This document shows, one piece after another, positions 7,945 to 17,604 of a stretch of 64,000 bases of DNA (its first letter is position 1; every line of letters begins with the position of its first letter). Below the pieces are notes generated by a model that was given only the letters and a program-made list of their open reading frames with translations, did not search any database and was not told the origin of the DNA. The position numbers were made by a program, and so were the translations under genes. The stretch is from an uncultured Latescibacterota bacterium (GTDB taxonomy: Bacteria > Latescibacterota > UBA2968). The stretch covers positions 1,225,339 through 1,289,338 of the forward strand of contig OX638329.1 of the NCBI GenBank assembly GCA_951812755.1. Reading direction: 5' to 3'.

Positions 7945-10431
7945 ATGATCAGAGCGTGCTTGCTTGGGCTTTTCTGTATAGCGATCTGCGCGCGGCCGGC
8001 TGAAAGTGAAGACACAGCCGGCATTGTGAAAGAAATCACGGGCGATCTCGCTTATGTATCTGGCCTCAACGGGGCGGCAACTCTGGGCAGTCAATTACAG
8101 GTGGATAATGGGTCAACGCTTCATGTCATCAAAAAACTCGACGACGATTTGCTCGTAGCTCGCGTAGTCGAAGAAAACGGCTCACTTGTAAAAGTATCGG
8201 ATCGCATTCGCGTTGTCACCACACAGACTTCTGGCGATGCCCCGCGCGCTGTTTATGCCACCCGCGTGGATAAAGGTCCCAAAATGGACGGACGTTTGGA
8301 CGACGCTGCGTGGCAAAATGCAAAACCCATTGAGGGATTTGTCCAGCGCGACCCGGGCTACTGGGTGCCGAGCACAGAACGCACAACAGCCCGTATTGTT
8401 TACGACCAGACAAAAATCTATTTCGGATTTGAATGTTTTGATTCAGAACCGGACAAAATCGTGGCAAATAACATGCGGCGCGATTCGCAATTGTGGGGCG
8501 ATGACAATGTGCAAATTCTTCTGGACACTTATAATGACCGCCAAACCGGCGCATTCTTCTTCGTCAACTCCCTGGGTGCAAAACGCGATCTGATCCTATC
8601 GCGGGAAGGCCGCACCTACAACGATGATTGGGATTGTATCTGGGAAGCCAAAGGGCACCGGGACGACAAAGGATGGTCAGTTGAGGTCGCGATTCCATTC
8701 GATCAACTGCGCTTTAAGGAAGAAGAAGATGCGGTATGGGGTATCAACCTCGCGCGATTTATTGCCCGCAAAACCGAATCGACAGCATTGATGGTGGGGC
8801 AAAGATCAACGTCTCCAACGCAGCGCTATCGCACAACAGACCTCGCAGAACTCAGGGGGATAAAATCCTTAAAAACCCGCCGTGTATTTCAGATCAAACC
8901 CTATGTATTGCCCGGCGCGCTAAAAGATTTGCGTGCGGAGGACCCATCTGCACAAAGTACTTTTGAATCCGGTGTAGATGTGCGGTATGGCCTCACACCC
9001 AATATGGTGCTGGACCTGTCTTATAATACAGATTTTGCCCAGGTTGAAGGCGATCAAGAGGAAGTGAACCTGACGCAATTCTCGCAATTCTTTCCCGAAA
9101 AGCGCGAATTTTTTCTGGAGGGCTCCAGTCTCTTTGATTTTGGCGAAGCCGCCACGAGACGCGGTGGGGACAGCCGCCCGCCCACGATTTTGTTCTACAG
9201 CCGCCGCATCGGCCTGGAATCTGGGGAACCCGTACCCATTCTTTTGGGCAGCAAACTGGCGGGCAAAGCCGGCAAAACGAGTATTGGCGCATTGAATGTA
9301 TTGACGGATTCCAAAACGCTTCAGGACGATACATTTGTCCAGCGCAGCAATTTTTCGGTGTTGCGCTTGAAACACGATGTGCTGGGGCGATCAAATATCG
9401 GTGCGATTGTCGTGAACAAACAAACCCCTGTTCCGGGTGCAGGTTGGGACCAATACAACCGCGCTGCCGGGCTTGATTTCAGTTTTTCGCCGTCCAATGC
9501 CCTCAATTTTCAGGGATTTTACGCGCAAACCTGGGATTCTGCTGAAGGCGCGCAAACAGGGGCTGCGGGATTTTTAGAGGGTACTTATACGGGGGGTGTT
9601 TATTCCAGCACTATAAAATACGTCGATATTGGAGAGCATTTTCAACCCAAAGCCGGGTTTGTCAACCGCCGCGCTGGATTGAAGAGACTTCGGCGATACG
9701 AGGCGCGAGTCAGAGCGCGAATACCCGCCAACACGAATCTCATTCGCTATGTTTCCACGGGACCGAGATTTCGGCTCATTACAGACCCCAGTGACCCCCT
9801 GAACAAAGTCAAATTCTGGGATTTGCAGGTATCTACTTACACGCGATTCAATGCCGGAGACTGGTACCGAGTCGAATTTGCGCGAACGCACGACGTGGTC
9901 GAACGCACGTTCAAGCCATCTAAAAAACGACCAGATATAATAATCCCACACGGCACATACAATTTTACGAAATTCGGAACCGGTCCCTATCCGAGCCGCT
10001 CGCGGAAAGTCCGTCCCGAGTTCGACATTGAGATCGGCAACTATTACACCGGCAAGCGATATAAACTTTCACTCGAAAATACCTTCATGCCTTCTGGAAA
10101 ACTTTCAATTGAGACCGACTATGAAGTCAATTGGCTGCGCTTGCCCCAGGGCAACTTCAATATTCAGGTATTGAGCAACCGCTTGATCTATTCATTTTCT
10201 ACGGACTTTTATGTCAAACTATTTGCCCAATGGAATAATGACCGCGAACAGGCCAGCGTAAACGTACTGCTGAATTACCGCTTCCGCCCCGGCAGTGATA
10301 TTTACTTTGTCTATGACCAGGGCTTTGATGTGACTTACGATCACAACCTGGATAACCGGGATGTCCTGCGCGAATGGGGCGAAAGAAATCGAGCCGTTCT
10401 CGTGAAATTTTCATACATGCTGGGGATGTGA
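7945..10431 (+). CDS. CBM9-like/DUF5916 outer-membrane beta-barrel protein
   Basis: The start is set at ATG 7945 because CCAGGAGC lies just upstream and a signal peptide follows (MIRACLLGLFCIAICA); this gives 828 residues. Residues about 95-270 match a CBM9-like carbohydrate-binding domain (KMDGRLDDAAWQNA, then FGFECFDSEPDKI and FFFVNSLGAKRD). The remainder resembles DUF5916, an outer-membrane beta-barrel of unknown function, with many alternating aromatic strands and the segment FFPEKREFFLEGSSLFDFG. It may bind or import glycans, which is inference. It ends just before a strong terminator. Confidence 0.82.
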   Translation: MIRACLLGLFCIAICARPAESEDTAGIVKEITGDLAYVSGLNGAATLGSQLQVDNGSTLHVIKKLDDDLLVARVVEENGSLVKVSDRIRVVTTQTSGDAPRAVYATRVDKGPKMDGRLDDAAWQNAKPIEGFVQRDPGYWVPSTERTTARIVYDQTKIYFGFECFDSEPDKIVANNMRRDSQLWGDDNVQILLDTYNDRQTGAFFFVNSLGAKRDLILSREGRTYNDDWDCIWEAKGHRDDKGWSVEVAIPFDQLRFKEEEDAVWGINLARFIARKTESTALMVGQRSTSPTQRYRTTDLAELRGIKSLKTRRVFQIKPYVLPGALKDLRAEDPSAQSTFESGVDVRYGLTPNMVLDLSYNTDFAQVEGDQEEVNLTQFSQFFPEKREFFLEGSSLFDFGEAATRRGGDSRPPTILFYSRRIGLESGEPVPILLGSKLAGKAGKTSIGALNVLTDSKTLQDDTFVQRSNFSVLRLKHDVLGRSNIGAIVVNKQTPVPGAGWDQYNRAAGLDFSFSPSNALNFQGFYAQTWDSAEGAQTGAAGFLEGTYTGGVYSSTIKYVDIGEHFQPKAGFVNRRAGLKRLRRYEARVRARIPANTNLIRYVSTGPRFRLITDPSDPLNKVKFWDLQVSTYTRFNAGDWYRVEFARTHDVVERTFKPSKKRPDIIIPHGTYNFTKFGTGPYPSRSRKVRPEFDIEIGNYYTGKRYKLSLENTFMPSGKLSIETDYEVNWLRLPQGNFNIQVLSNRLIYSFSTDFYVKLFAQWNNDREQASVNVLLNYRFRPGSDIYFVYDQGFDVTYDHNLDNRDVLREWGERNRAVLVKFSYMLGM

Positions 10432-10446
10432 CCCCTCTCTCATAAT

Positions 10447-10482
10447 AAAAAAAGACCGGACGCTTTGTCCGGTCTTTTTTTC
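10447..10482 (+). terminator. Rho-independent terminator after DUF5916 gene
   Basis: AAGACCGGAC - GCTTT - GTCCGGTCTT is followed by a run of T residues. The stem is nearly perfect, and A residues on the other side make it usable in both directions, so it may also serve the convergent SDR gene. Confidence 0.9.
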
Positions 10483-10492
10483 GTCACCTATC

Positions 10493-11245
10493 TTACCCGC
10501 GCCCAATATAAGGCATTTTGGTCGCCATAATCGTCAGAAATTGAACATTTGCATCTAACGGAAGGCTCGCCATATTGAGCACGGCTTGTGCGACGCCCTT
10601 GACATCCATCGTAGGTTCTACCAGAGTAGATCCATTGGCTTGCGGAACACCGTCTTTCATGCGCTCGGTCATATCGGTCGCTGCATTGCCAATATCGATT
10701 TGCCCGCAGGCGATATCGTATTTGCGCCCATCGAGCGAAGCGGATTTGGTCAGACCAGACACTGCGTGTTTGGTCGCCGTATAAGGCGCGGAATTTGGAC
10801 GGGGGACATGCGCTGATATCGATCCATTATTGATGATCCTCCCACCCCGGGGCGTCTGGTCTTTCATAATTTTAAATGCCTCCTGAATACACAGAAAGAC
10901 ACCCGTTAAATTGGTATTGACCACGGTTTGCCATTGCTCAAAAGTCAGGTCTTCGAGATTGATGCCAGGCGCGCCCACGCCCGCGTTGTTAAAAAGCACA
11001 TCCAGGCGTCCAAATTTCTCTTTTGTCCGTGCAAAAAGATTTTCCACAGACGCGGGATCGCCGACATCTGTCGGCACAACGAGCGTTTTTGAATCATCTA
11101 CACCCGCTTCACGCACCGTGGCTCTCAAGGGATCTTCGCGTCGTCCTGCCAGGGCAACTAAATATCCCGCATCCAAAAAGGCAAGCGTGGTGTATTTTCC
11201 AATCCCACTGCCCGCGCCAGTGACAATTGCAACTTTGCTACTCAT
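10493..11245 (-). CDS. Short-chain dehydrogenase/reductase (SDR)
   Basis: The start [10 protein letters not shown] at 11245 has an AGGAGAT Shine-Dalgarno about 7 bases upstream; the product is 250 residues. It carries the classical SDR motifs: TGAGSGIG for cofactor binding, NNAG, and the catalytic YTATK with an upstream serine (GSISAH). It is an NAD(P)H-dependent oxidoreductase of unknown substrate. The usual closing segment is replaced by the short C-terminus TKMPYIGRG. It is divergent from the YWTD-propeller gene across a 220-base intergenic region with a promoter on each strand. Confidence 0.92.
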   Translation of the reverse strand: MSSKVAIVTGAGSGIGKYTTLAFLDAGYLVALAGRREDPLRATVREAGVDDSKTLVVPTDVGDPASVENLFARTKEKFGRLDVLFNNAGVGAPGINLEDLTFEQWQTVVNTNLTGVFLCIQEAFKIMKDQTPRGGRIINNGSISAHVPRPNSAPYTATKHAVSGLTKSASLDGRKYDIACGQIDIGNAATDMTERMKDGVPQANGSTLVEPTMDVKGVAQAVLNMASLPLDANVQFLTIMATKMPYIGRG

Positions 11246-11284
11246 AGTCAAATCTCCTGATGGGTTGTGGTTTATATCTGATGC

Positions 11285-11312
11285 ATGATAACATACAGAA
11301 CGCATAAGTCAA
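11285..11312 (-). promoter_or_regulatory. Putative sigma70-type promoter for the SDR gene
   Basis: On the minus strand, TTGACT (11312-11307) and TATCAT (11290-11285) are separated by 16 bases, 40 bases ahead of the SDR start. Each hexamer matches the consensus at five of six positions. Confidence 0.5.
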
Positions 11313-11383
11313 AAAATTTATATACAGCCGAACGCACGGGAATCTAAAACAATTTCTCGAGTTCGGGCATCCTGGATTTTTAG

Positions 11384-11413
11384 TTGGCAAATCCATGCCT
11401 CTCATGTTATCAT
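11384..11413 (+). promoter_or_regulatory. Putative sigma70-type promoter for the YWTD-propeller gene
   Basis: TTGGCA (11384-11389) and TATCAT (11408-11413) are spaced by 18 bases, about 50 bases before the ATG at 11466. The -10 context ATGTTATCATGC is shared with the divergent SDR promoter. Confidence 0.45.
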
Positions 11414-11465
11414 GCCTTATGAGATCTAATAAGAACCCTTAAACTCCAACAAAAGGAAGGAAACC

Positions 11466-12674
11466 ATGCGTTTATTAATCCTTGCACTCATACCCATCGG
11501 TCTGCTAACTCAGCCGCTTCAGTCCAGTGTTGAGTTACAATCCGGTAATCCAGACTTTGATGGAAGCGGCGTTATCGACTTTCCCGACTTCTTGCAGTTT
11601 GTGAGCAAGTTCGGAGCACGTCAGGGCGATGAGAGGTATGAAAGTCGATTCGATCTGGATGGCGATGGCGAGGTCGGATTTGGCGATTTTCTGATATTCG
11701 CCGGGAGCTTTGGCAAAGAAGCGCCTAAGGCTATGGGCAAGATATACTGGACAGACTCCGGCACGGGTGCCCCCACTCCCATGCAGGATGATAAAATCCA
11801 GAGTGCCAACCTCGATGGCTCCAATGTTGAAACCCTCCTCACCTTCGAAAACTTCTTGCGACTTCCAACGGGCATTACTCTGGATGCGACCGGGGGCAAG
11901 ATATACTGGACAGACGCCACCAGGGATAGAATCCGCCGTGCCAACCTCGATGGCTCTGGCGTGGAAGATATCATCAACACCAGAACATTCGGCGGGCAGT
12001 CACTCGGCGGTCCAGCCACCACCCCGCGCGATGTTGCCCTGGACCTGACAAGCGATCCCCAAAAGATGTACTGGGTAGATGCTGGCACGGCCAACCTCGA
12101 AGAAGGTAAAATCCAGCGCGCCAATCTCGATGGCTCCAGTCCCGAAGCCCTCGTCACCACTGGATTGGTCAATCCACAGAGCATCGCCCTGGATGTGGCC
12201 GGAGGAAAAATGTACTGGACGGACTCCGGCACAGGTGGCTCCAACGCACTGGAGAACGATAAAATCCAGCGCGCCAACCTCGATGGCTCCAATGTCGAAA
12301 CCCTTCTCACCTACGACAACTTCTTGCGGGTTCCAAGAGGCATTGCACTGGATGTGACCGGGGGCAAGATGTACTGGACGGACATCGTCAGGGATAGAAT
12401 CCGGCGTGCCAACCTCGATGGCACTGAAGCAGAAGACCTCGTCCTCACCAGAACAATCGCTGGGCAGTCACTCGGCGGTCCGGCCACCACCCCGCGCGAC
12501 ATTGCTCTGGACCTCACAAGCGATCCCCCAAAGATGTACTGGGTAGATGCTGGCACGGCCAACGTCAATAACGGTAAAATCTGGCGTGCCAACCTCGATG
12601 GCTCCAGTCCCGAAGCCCTCATCACCTCCGGATTGGTTAATCCACAGGGCATCGCCCTGATGCTCACGCCTTAG
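11466..12674 (+). CDS. Secreted EF-hand pair plus six-bladed YWTD (LDL-receptor class B-like) beta-propeller
   Basis: The 402-residue product starts with a signal peptide (MRLLILALIPIGLLTQPLQS). Residues about 30-80 are a dockerin-like EF-hand pair (DFDGSGVIDFPDF, DLDGDGEVGFGDF), the same module that ends the WD40 proteins at 23-44 kb, but here at the N-terminus. Six YWTD/YWVD units follow, each with an xRANLDGS strand, enough for one propeller. They are arranged as two copies of a three-blade block (period 468 bases, 156 residues). AAAAGGAAGGAAACC provides the ribosome-binding site. Likely extracellular or periplasmic; a ligand cannot be named. Confidence 0.85.
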   Translation: MRLLILALIPIGLLTQPLQSSVELQSGNPDFDGSGVIDFPDFLQFVSKFGARQGDERYESRFDLDGDGEVGFGDFLIFAGSFGKEAPKAMGKIYWTDSGTGAPTPMQDDKIQSANLDGSNVETLLTFENFLRLPTGITLDATGGKIYWTDATRDRIRRANLDGSGVEDIINTRTFGGQSLGGPATTPRDVALDLTSDPQKMYWVDAGTANLEEGKIQRANLDGSSPEALVTTGLVNPQSIALDVAGGKMYWTDSGTGGSNALENDKIQRANLDGSNVETLLTYDNFLRVPRGIALDVTGGKMYWTDIVRDRIRRANLDGTEAEDLVLTRTIAGQSLGGPATTPRDIALDLTSDPPKMYWVDAGTANVNNGKIWRANLDGSSPEALITSGLVNPQGIALMLTP

Positions 12675-12686
12675 CCTGTGAAAACC

Positions 12687-12716
12687 GCGGGTTCGTCCAG
12701 CACAGGGCGAACCCGC
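12687..12716 (+). terminator. Stem-loop after YWTD gene, possible terminator
   Basis: GCGGGTTCG pairs with CGAACCCGC across a 12-base loop, 12 bases after the stop codon. There is no T-run behind it, so termination would be weak or the hairpin may only stabilise the transcript. Confidence 0.5.
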
Positions 12717-12858
12717 TTGCAGTCTCAACCCGCCCCCTTCCCACACACAATGCATCCGCATTTTTTGGGTCTTGTTTGTCCAGGCAAGACGCATTATCTT
12801 TCCATTTATAAAAAACAATAATGACGTTATTTTTGATAATCAATAGAAAGGACGAATA

Positions 12859-13911
12859 ATGGCGATTTTGTTTGCTCGGACAGAAAATCTGGAACGATCG
12901 TGGCCATTTGTACCAGAGGCACTGATGGCGCGGCTAAATGAAATAGATGAAGTGCGCGTGGTACAGGTGGAACGCGGCGCACCACTTGGAGAACTGACGG
13001 ATTTGTCGCATATATCCGCCATCGCGTTATTCGGCGGACAGTTGACAGAAGCGTGCTTGACCCGAGCACCCGAATTAAAAGCAGTGGGAGGAGTCCTGGA
13101 TAATTGGGGCCATCGCTCTCTTCCTGTCGATGGCATGTTTGAACGCGATATCCCCATCATTGATGGCACGCGCGCGTGGGCGGCGTCTGTCGCAGAAATC
13201 ACGCTCGCGCTGACATTAAATGCCCTGCGCATGATACCACAATGGCACAAACGCATGGCATCGGGGGAACGCCTGTGGAATTTTGAATACGTACAATTTT
13301 GTGACAATCCAGATTTCGTCAACGGCACATTGGGAACCAAAACCGTCGGTGTCATGGGACTGGGACAAATCGGCGGACGGATGGCATCGTGGTGCAACGC
13401 GCTCGGCTCGCGCGTGCTGGGCTACGATCCATTTATTCCAAAATCGCGATTGGATGAACTGGGCATAGAAGGTGTGGAAATGGACACCCTCGTAGATGAA
13501 TGTGAGATAGTCGTTGTCACCATACCGCCAACGCCTTCTGCCAGAAAAATCCTATCGCGGGAACGCATTTATCGGTTGCACAAAGGCAGCCTGGTCGTAA
13601 TAACCACGCGCGCACATGCCGTCGATATGGACGCATTGCGGGAACGCATTATCGCCAATGAGCTCGCCGGCGCATTTGACGTATATGACAACGAGCCAGT
13701 ACCTACAGACGATCTATTGCGCAACCGGGTCAATGTCGTCCACACACCCCACATTGCCGGGCGCACGCGAGATGCAAACTTGCAAGTCGCCGAAGTAATC
13801 GGCGATGATTTTGAGCGAATCTTAAATGGCGAAGCACCCCAGGCTCGGCTCTCCAGAGAAGCGATAGACGTACGCGGGGCACGCACGGATCTACCTGCGA
13901 TGCAATCATAA
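12859..13911 (+). CDS. D-isomer-specific 2-hydroxyacid dehydrogenase family protein
   Basis: The product has 350 residues and AGAAAGGA lies upstream of the ATG. The NAD-binding domain carries TVGVMGLGQIGGRMA. The catalytic triad positions are visible as the arginine in VVITTRAHAVD, the glutamate in DVYDNEPVP and the histidine in HTPHIAGRT. It should interconvert a 2-oxoacid and a D-2-hydroxyacid (phosphoglycerate/glyoxylate type), substrate unknown. The next gene begins 29 bases downstream with its own AGGAGG, so the two are likely co-transcribed with the TIM barrel and sulfatase. Confidence 0.9.
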   Translation: MAILFARTENLERSWPFVPEALMARLNEIDEVRVVQVERGAPLGELTDLSHISAIALFGGQLTEACLTRAPELKAVGGVLDNWGHRSLPVDGMFERDIPIIDGTRAWAASVAEITLALTLNALRMIPQWHKRMASGERLWNFEYVQFCDNPDFVNGTLGTKTVGVMGLGQIGGRMASWCNALGSRVLGYDPFIPKSRLDELGIEGVEMDTLVDECEIVVVTIPPTPSARKILSRERIYRLHKGSLVVITTRAHAVDMDALRERIIANELAGAFDVYDNEPVPTDDLLRNRVNVVHTPHIAGRTRDANLQVAEVIGDDFERILNGEAPQARLSREAIDVRGARTDLPAMQS

Positions 13912-13940
13912 TAATCAATAAACCCCTTACAGGAGGAAAC

Positions 13941-14744
13941 ATGAAACTCGGACTCAACTCTGTTCTTTTTGGCGCATGGGACATGGAAACCGCTTTTAAG
14001 TACACGGCCATGGCGGGATACGACGGCATAGAAGTCGCGGCAATTGGCGGCATGAGCCAGCATCTCGTTCTCGATAACTGGCGCGAAACAGCCCGAGAAG
14101 CCAGGCGTCTGGGACGTGAATACGGCCTCGAACTCCTCGCCATGGAACAACCCAGACAAGATCCCAACATGATGGAAAAAGCATTTCAAGCTGCAAACGA
14201 AGCCGGTATCCCCGTCGTCAATTGCGGTCCGGGTGGAAAATCAGATGACGAAGAAACCTTCCAACAAAGCATCGACTCCCTCGGCAGCCTCGCCGACATG
14301 GCTGAAAAATACGGCGTAACCCTCTGCGTCAAAGCCCATGTGGGGGCAGCCATCTACAACACCCCGACCACCCTGCGGGCGATGGAAGCTATCTCATCCC
14401 CCGCCTTTGGCATTGACATGGACCCCTCGCACATCCACCGCGCAAACGAAAATCCAGTTGAAGCCATCGCAGCCGTCGTCTCGCGCGTCAAACACGTCCA
14501 CATCCGCGACTGCAAAGGCCGCGAACGCGGACCAGGCGACCCCGAAAACCAGGCCAATGGCCGAGGCGACATCGATCTCGTCGGTTATATCCGCGTCCTG
14601 CACGAAAACGGTTATGACGGACCGGTCAACCTCGAAGTCATCGGCACAAGAGCACAGGGACACAGCCTGGAACAATGTTGCATCATCGGCGCGGAAACCC
14701 GCGGACACATGCAGGCATCCTTGCAAGCGTGCGGCGCGCGATAA
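13941..14744 (+). CDS. Sugar phosphate isomerase/epimerase-like TIM barrel
   Basis: An AGGAGG lies 5 bases before the ATG; the product has 267 residues. The sequence begins MKLGLNSVLFG and follows the AP_endonuc_2/xylose-isomerase-like pattern, with GYDGIEVAAI near the N-terminus, FGIDMDPSHIHRANENP in the middle and VKHVHIRDCKGRE and GYDGPVNLEVIG near the end. These supply the usual metal ligands. It is only distantly similar to the other TIM barrel at 1429-2289. Its neighbours suggest catabolism of a sulfated or acidic sugar, which is inference. Confidence 0.87.
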   Translation: MKLGLNSVLFGAWDMETAFKYTAMAGYDGIEVAAIGGMSQHLVLDNWRETAREARRLGREYGLELLAMEQPRQDPNMMEKAFQAANEAGIPVVNCGPGGKSDDEETFQQSIDSLGSLADMAEKYGVTLCVKAHVGAAIYNTPTTLRAMEAISSPAFGIDMDPSHIHRANENPVEAIAAVVSRVKHVHIRDCKGRERGPGDPENQANGRGDIDLVGYIRVLHENGYDGPVNLEVIGTRAQGHSLEQCCIIGAETRGHMQASLQACGAR

Positions 14745-14795
14745 TCTGGACGAATCAGACTAATCTTACCATCCAACATAGAAAGACCTCTCACC

Positions 14796-16169
14796 ATGCC
14801 CGATAAACCCAACATCCTCTGGATCTACGGCGAAGACCTCTATCCCGACCTGGCCTGCTATGGCACGCCAGCCGTGCAAACCCCCAACATCGACAAATTC
14901 GCCTCGGAAGGCACGCTATTTACAAATGTATTTGTCACCTGCCCGGTGTGTTCCCCGAGCAGATCAGCCATCATCACCGGCCGCTATCAAACCAGCTTTG
15001 GCGCGCACAACCACCGCAGCAAACGCGACACCCCATTGCCCGAACACATTCGCCTCATCACCGACTACTTCCGCGATGCGGGATATTACACCTGCAACAG
15101 CCCGGGACCGCCCTTTGACAAACCCGGCAAAACCGACTTCAACTTCCAGCGCAATGGCGTCTTTGACGGCATCGACTGGACCCAACGCGCAGAGGGCCAG
15201 CCCTTTTACGCCCAGAACAACATCACAGACACCCATCGCAACTTCACGCCCGACCCGCAAAACCCCGTTGATCCCGACGCCGTAGAAATTCCGCCTTATT
15301 ATCCCGATCATCCCCTCATCAGAAAAGATTGGGCCATGTATCTCGAAAGCGCTCAGGTCTTTGACCGCAAAGTCGGACAGGTGCTCCAGCGCCTCGAAGA
15401 CGAAGGCGTAGCCGACAACACCATCGTCTTCCTCATCGCCGATCACGGACGTGCGCATATCCGCGACAAACAATTCCTGTACGACGGCGGCATTCGCATA
15501 CCCTGCATTGTGCGCTGGCCCGGGCATATCGACGCAGGCGTCGTAAGCGACGAACTCGTCAGCGGCATAGACCTTGCGCCCACCTCGCTCTCGCTCGCGG
15601 GTTTAGACATCCCCCCGGAAATGGAGGGCAATATCTTCCTCGGTCCCGATGCAAAATCCCGCACCGAAATCGTCTCTGCCCGCGACCGCTGTGACGGCAC
15701 AGTAGATCGCATCCGCTGCGTGCGCACCAAAAACTACAAATACATACGCAACTATCACCCCGACCGCCCCTACATGCAATTCAATCGCTACAAATACCAG
15801 CAATACCCCCTCTGGACACTCCTGCCCCTGCTCGGCAAAGAAGGCAAACTCACCGAAGCACAGGCAAAATTCCTCGCACCCTATCGCCCCTACGAAGAAC
15901 TCTACGACCTGCAAGCCGATCCCCACGAAGTCGAAAATCTCGCAGGGTCTCCAGACCATCAGAACGCGCTCAACGACCTTCGCACACGCCTCGACAACTG
16001 GATCGAAACTTATGGCGACCAGGGCGAAATCCCCGAAGATCCAGAGGTCATCGCAGCACAAGCAGAAGACATGTACGACAAACACCAAAGCGCAACGGAC
16101 AGCGAGCTATCGCCCGAAGAATACATAAAAACATGGGAGCAGAAATTGGGATTAAGAATTGAGAATTAA
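14796..16169 (+). CDS. Type I sulfatase, cytosolic
   Basis: This 457-residue sulfatase has the formylglycine motif C52-S-P-S-R56 (VCSPSRSAIITG), the N-terminal metal site (NILWIYGEDL) and a second metal segment FLIADHGRAH. There is no signal peptide, so it probably acts in the cytosol on a small imported sulfate ester or sulfated sugar. Conversion of Cys52 needs a formylglycine-generating or radical-SAM maturase, and none is in this window. The C-terminal part has the family pattern YEELYDLQADPHEVENLAG. It is the fourth gene of a plus-strand run from 12859. Confidence 0.92.
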   Translation: MPDKPNILWIYGEDLYPDLACYGTPAVQTPNIDKFASEGTLFTNVFVTCPVCSPSRSAIITGRYQTSFGAHNHRSKRDTPLPEHIRLITDYFRDAGYYTCNSPGPPFDKPGKTDFNFQRNGVFDGIDWTQRAEGQPFYAQNNITDTHRNFTPDPQNPVDPDAVEIPPYYPDHPLIRKDWAMYLESAQVFDRKVGQVLQRLEDEGVADNTIVFLIADHGRAHIRDKQFLYDGGIRIPCIVRWPGHIDAGVVSDELVSGIDLAPTSLSLAGLDIPPEMEGNIFLGPDAKSRTEIVSARDRCDGTVDRIRCVRTKNYKYIRNYHPDRPYMQFNRYKYQQYPLWTLLPLLGKEGKLTEAQAKFLAPYRPYEELYDLQADPHEVENLAGSPDHQNALNDLRTRLDNWIETYGDQGEIPEDPEVIAAQAEDMYDKHQSATDSELSPEEYIKTWEQKLGLRIEN

Positions 16170-16278
16170 GAATTAAGAATTGGGTGGTCGGCTCACGTCG
16201 TGTAGCTTAAAAGAGAGACGAGGGGCTGGGGGCTGGTTGGTGCTTCTCTCACTTCACACTTCACACTTCACACTTCTC
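16150..16278. repeat. Low-complexity intergenic repeat block
   Basis: The block contains AATTAAGAATTAAGAATT near 16165-16180, GGGGCTGGGGGCTGG, and three CTTCACACTT units ending in CTTCTC directly before the ATG of the aminotransferase. Related tracts occur near 1330-1420, 3744-3770, 17565-17600, 17695-17730, 18838-18870 and 59625-59665. Confidence 0.7.
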
Positions 16279-17559
16279 ATGTTCTCTGCCCCACAAGAAT
16301 CCGTCATCCGGCGCATGACCCGCCTATCCCTTGAGTATAATGCCATAAATCTCTCTCAAGGGATCACAGACGAACCCGTACTCTACGACCTCGCCTGGGC
16401 GGGCATCGCCGCCATACTGGGTGGCTCAGATGAAGGTGCGGAACAATTGCACACTCTCACTCTCCGCGATCTTCTCTCGCGCAACGAGGGGAATGACCAC
16501 CACAACCGCTCTCTCAAAGACCTCTGCGCCATCCTCCAACCCGAATACGACCGCTACAACCAGTATTCCTTCCCCTACGGACTGCCCGAACTTCGGGAAG
16601 CCATTGCAGACTACACCCGGCGATTCTACGCCTTTCGCCCCAACCCCGAAACGCAAATCACGGTCACCGCAGGCGCGACCGAAGGCCTCTCCTCAACACT
16701 TCGCGCCCTGTGCAATCCCGGCGACAGCGTCATCGTCTTACAACCCTTTCACGAAATGTATCCCAACCAGGCCAGCCTTTTCGGGCTGCATTGCGAATAT
16801 GTCACCCTGCATGAAAAAAGCGATGGCTGGGCAATCGACAAAGACGAATGGGCTACCGCGGCAAAACGCGCGCGCGCACTCATCCTCAACACGCCACACA
16901 ATCCCACGGGCAAAGTCTTCTCCGAAGCAGAACTCGCCTTCATCGCAGACCTATGCTGCAAACACGATCTATTTTTAATCACCGACGAAATCTACGAACA
17001 CATCCTCTACGGCGATTGCGTTCACACTTGCCCCGCAACACTCGCCGGCATGGCCGAGCGCACCATTGTCATCAACGCCATCACCAAAACCGCCAACGCC
17101 AGCGGCTGGCGCGTCGGCTGGGTCATATCGCCCGAACAACACACCCCACGGATTCGCGCCATACACGACACCCTCGTCGTACAAGCCCCCACCCCATTGC
17201 AAAAAGGCGCCGAGCACCTGTTGCGGTTGCCCGACGCCATCTTCAAAAATATTCACAAACCATTCTTACAAAAACGCAACCTGCTCCTCAACGCACTCCA
17301 ATCCACCGGATTCAAAATCACCCCACCCGACGGCTCCTACTACCTCTTTGCCGATTACCGCTCCATCCCCACCTTATGCGACATGAACGCAACCGACGCC
17401 GCCCTGTACATGACCCGGGAAATCGGCGCCACCCCCGTACCCGGCGACAACTTCTACGCAACGGGCAACGAAGGCGACCGGTACTTGCGATTTGCCTTCT
17501 GCCGCACCCTCAATAGCTTGAGCGAAGCAGCAGAGCGGTTGAAAAGGCTAAAGACGTAA
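16279..17559 (+). CDS. Class I/II PLP-dependent aminotransferase
   Basis: I place the start at ATG 16279 (MFSAPQESVIRRMTRL, 426 residues), because the upstream in-frame codons translate a CTTCACACTT repeat. Fold-type I features are clear: the aromatic N-terminal substrate loop region INLSQGITD, LNTPHNPTGKVF, LITDEIYEHILYGD, the PLP lysine in NAITKTANASGWRVGW, and a C-terminal YLRFAFCR. It resembles aspartate/kynurenine-type aminotransferases. There is no recognisable Shine-Dalgarno, since the repeat abuts the start codon. It is convergent with the Gfo/Idh/MocA gene. Confidence 0.9.
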   Translation: MFSAPQESVIRRMTRLSLEYNAINLSQGITDEPVLYDLAWAGIAAILGGSDEGAEQLHTLTLRDLLSRNEGNDHHNRSLKDLCAILQPEYDRYNQYSFPYGLPELREAIADYTRRFYAFRPNPETQITVTAGATEGLSSTLRALCNPGDSVIVLQPFHEMYPNQASLFGLHCEYVTLHEKSDGWAIDKDEWATAAKRARALILNTPHNPTGKVFSEAELAFIADLCCKHDLFLITDEIYEHILYGDCVHTCPATLAGMAERTIVINAITKTANASGWRVGWVISPEQHTPRIRAIHDTLVVQAPTPLQKGAEHLLRLPDAIFKNIHKPFLQKRNLLLNALQSTGFKITPPDGSYYLFADYRSIPTLCDMNATDAALYMTREIGATPVPGDNFYATGNEGDRYLRFAFCRTLNSLSEAAERLKRLKT

Positions 17560-17604
17560 GAGGTGAAATCCACGAAGGGCACGAAGAAACACGAAGGGAT
17601 AGAA

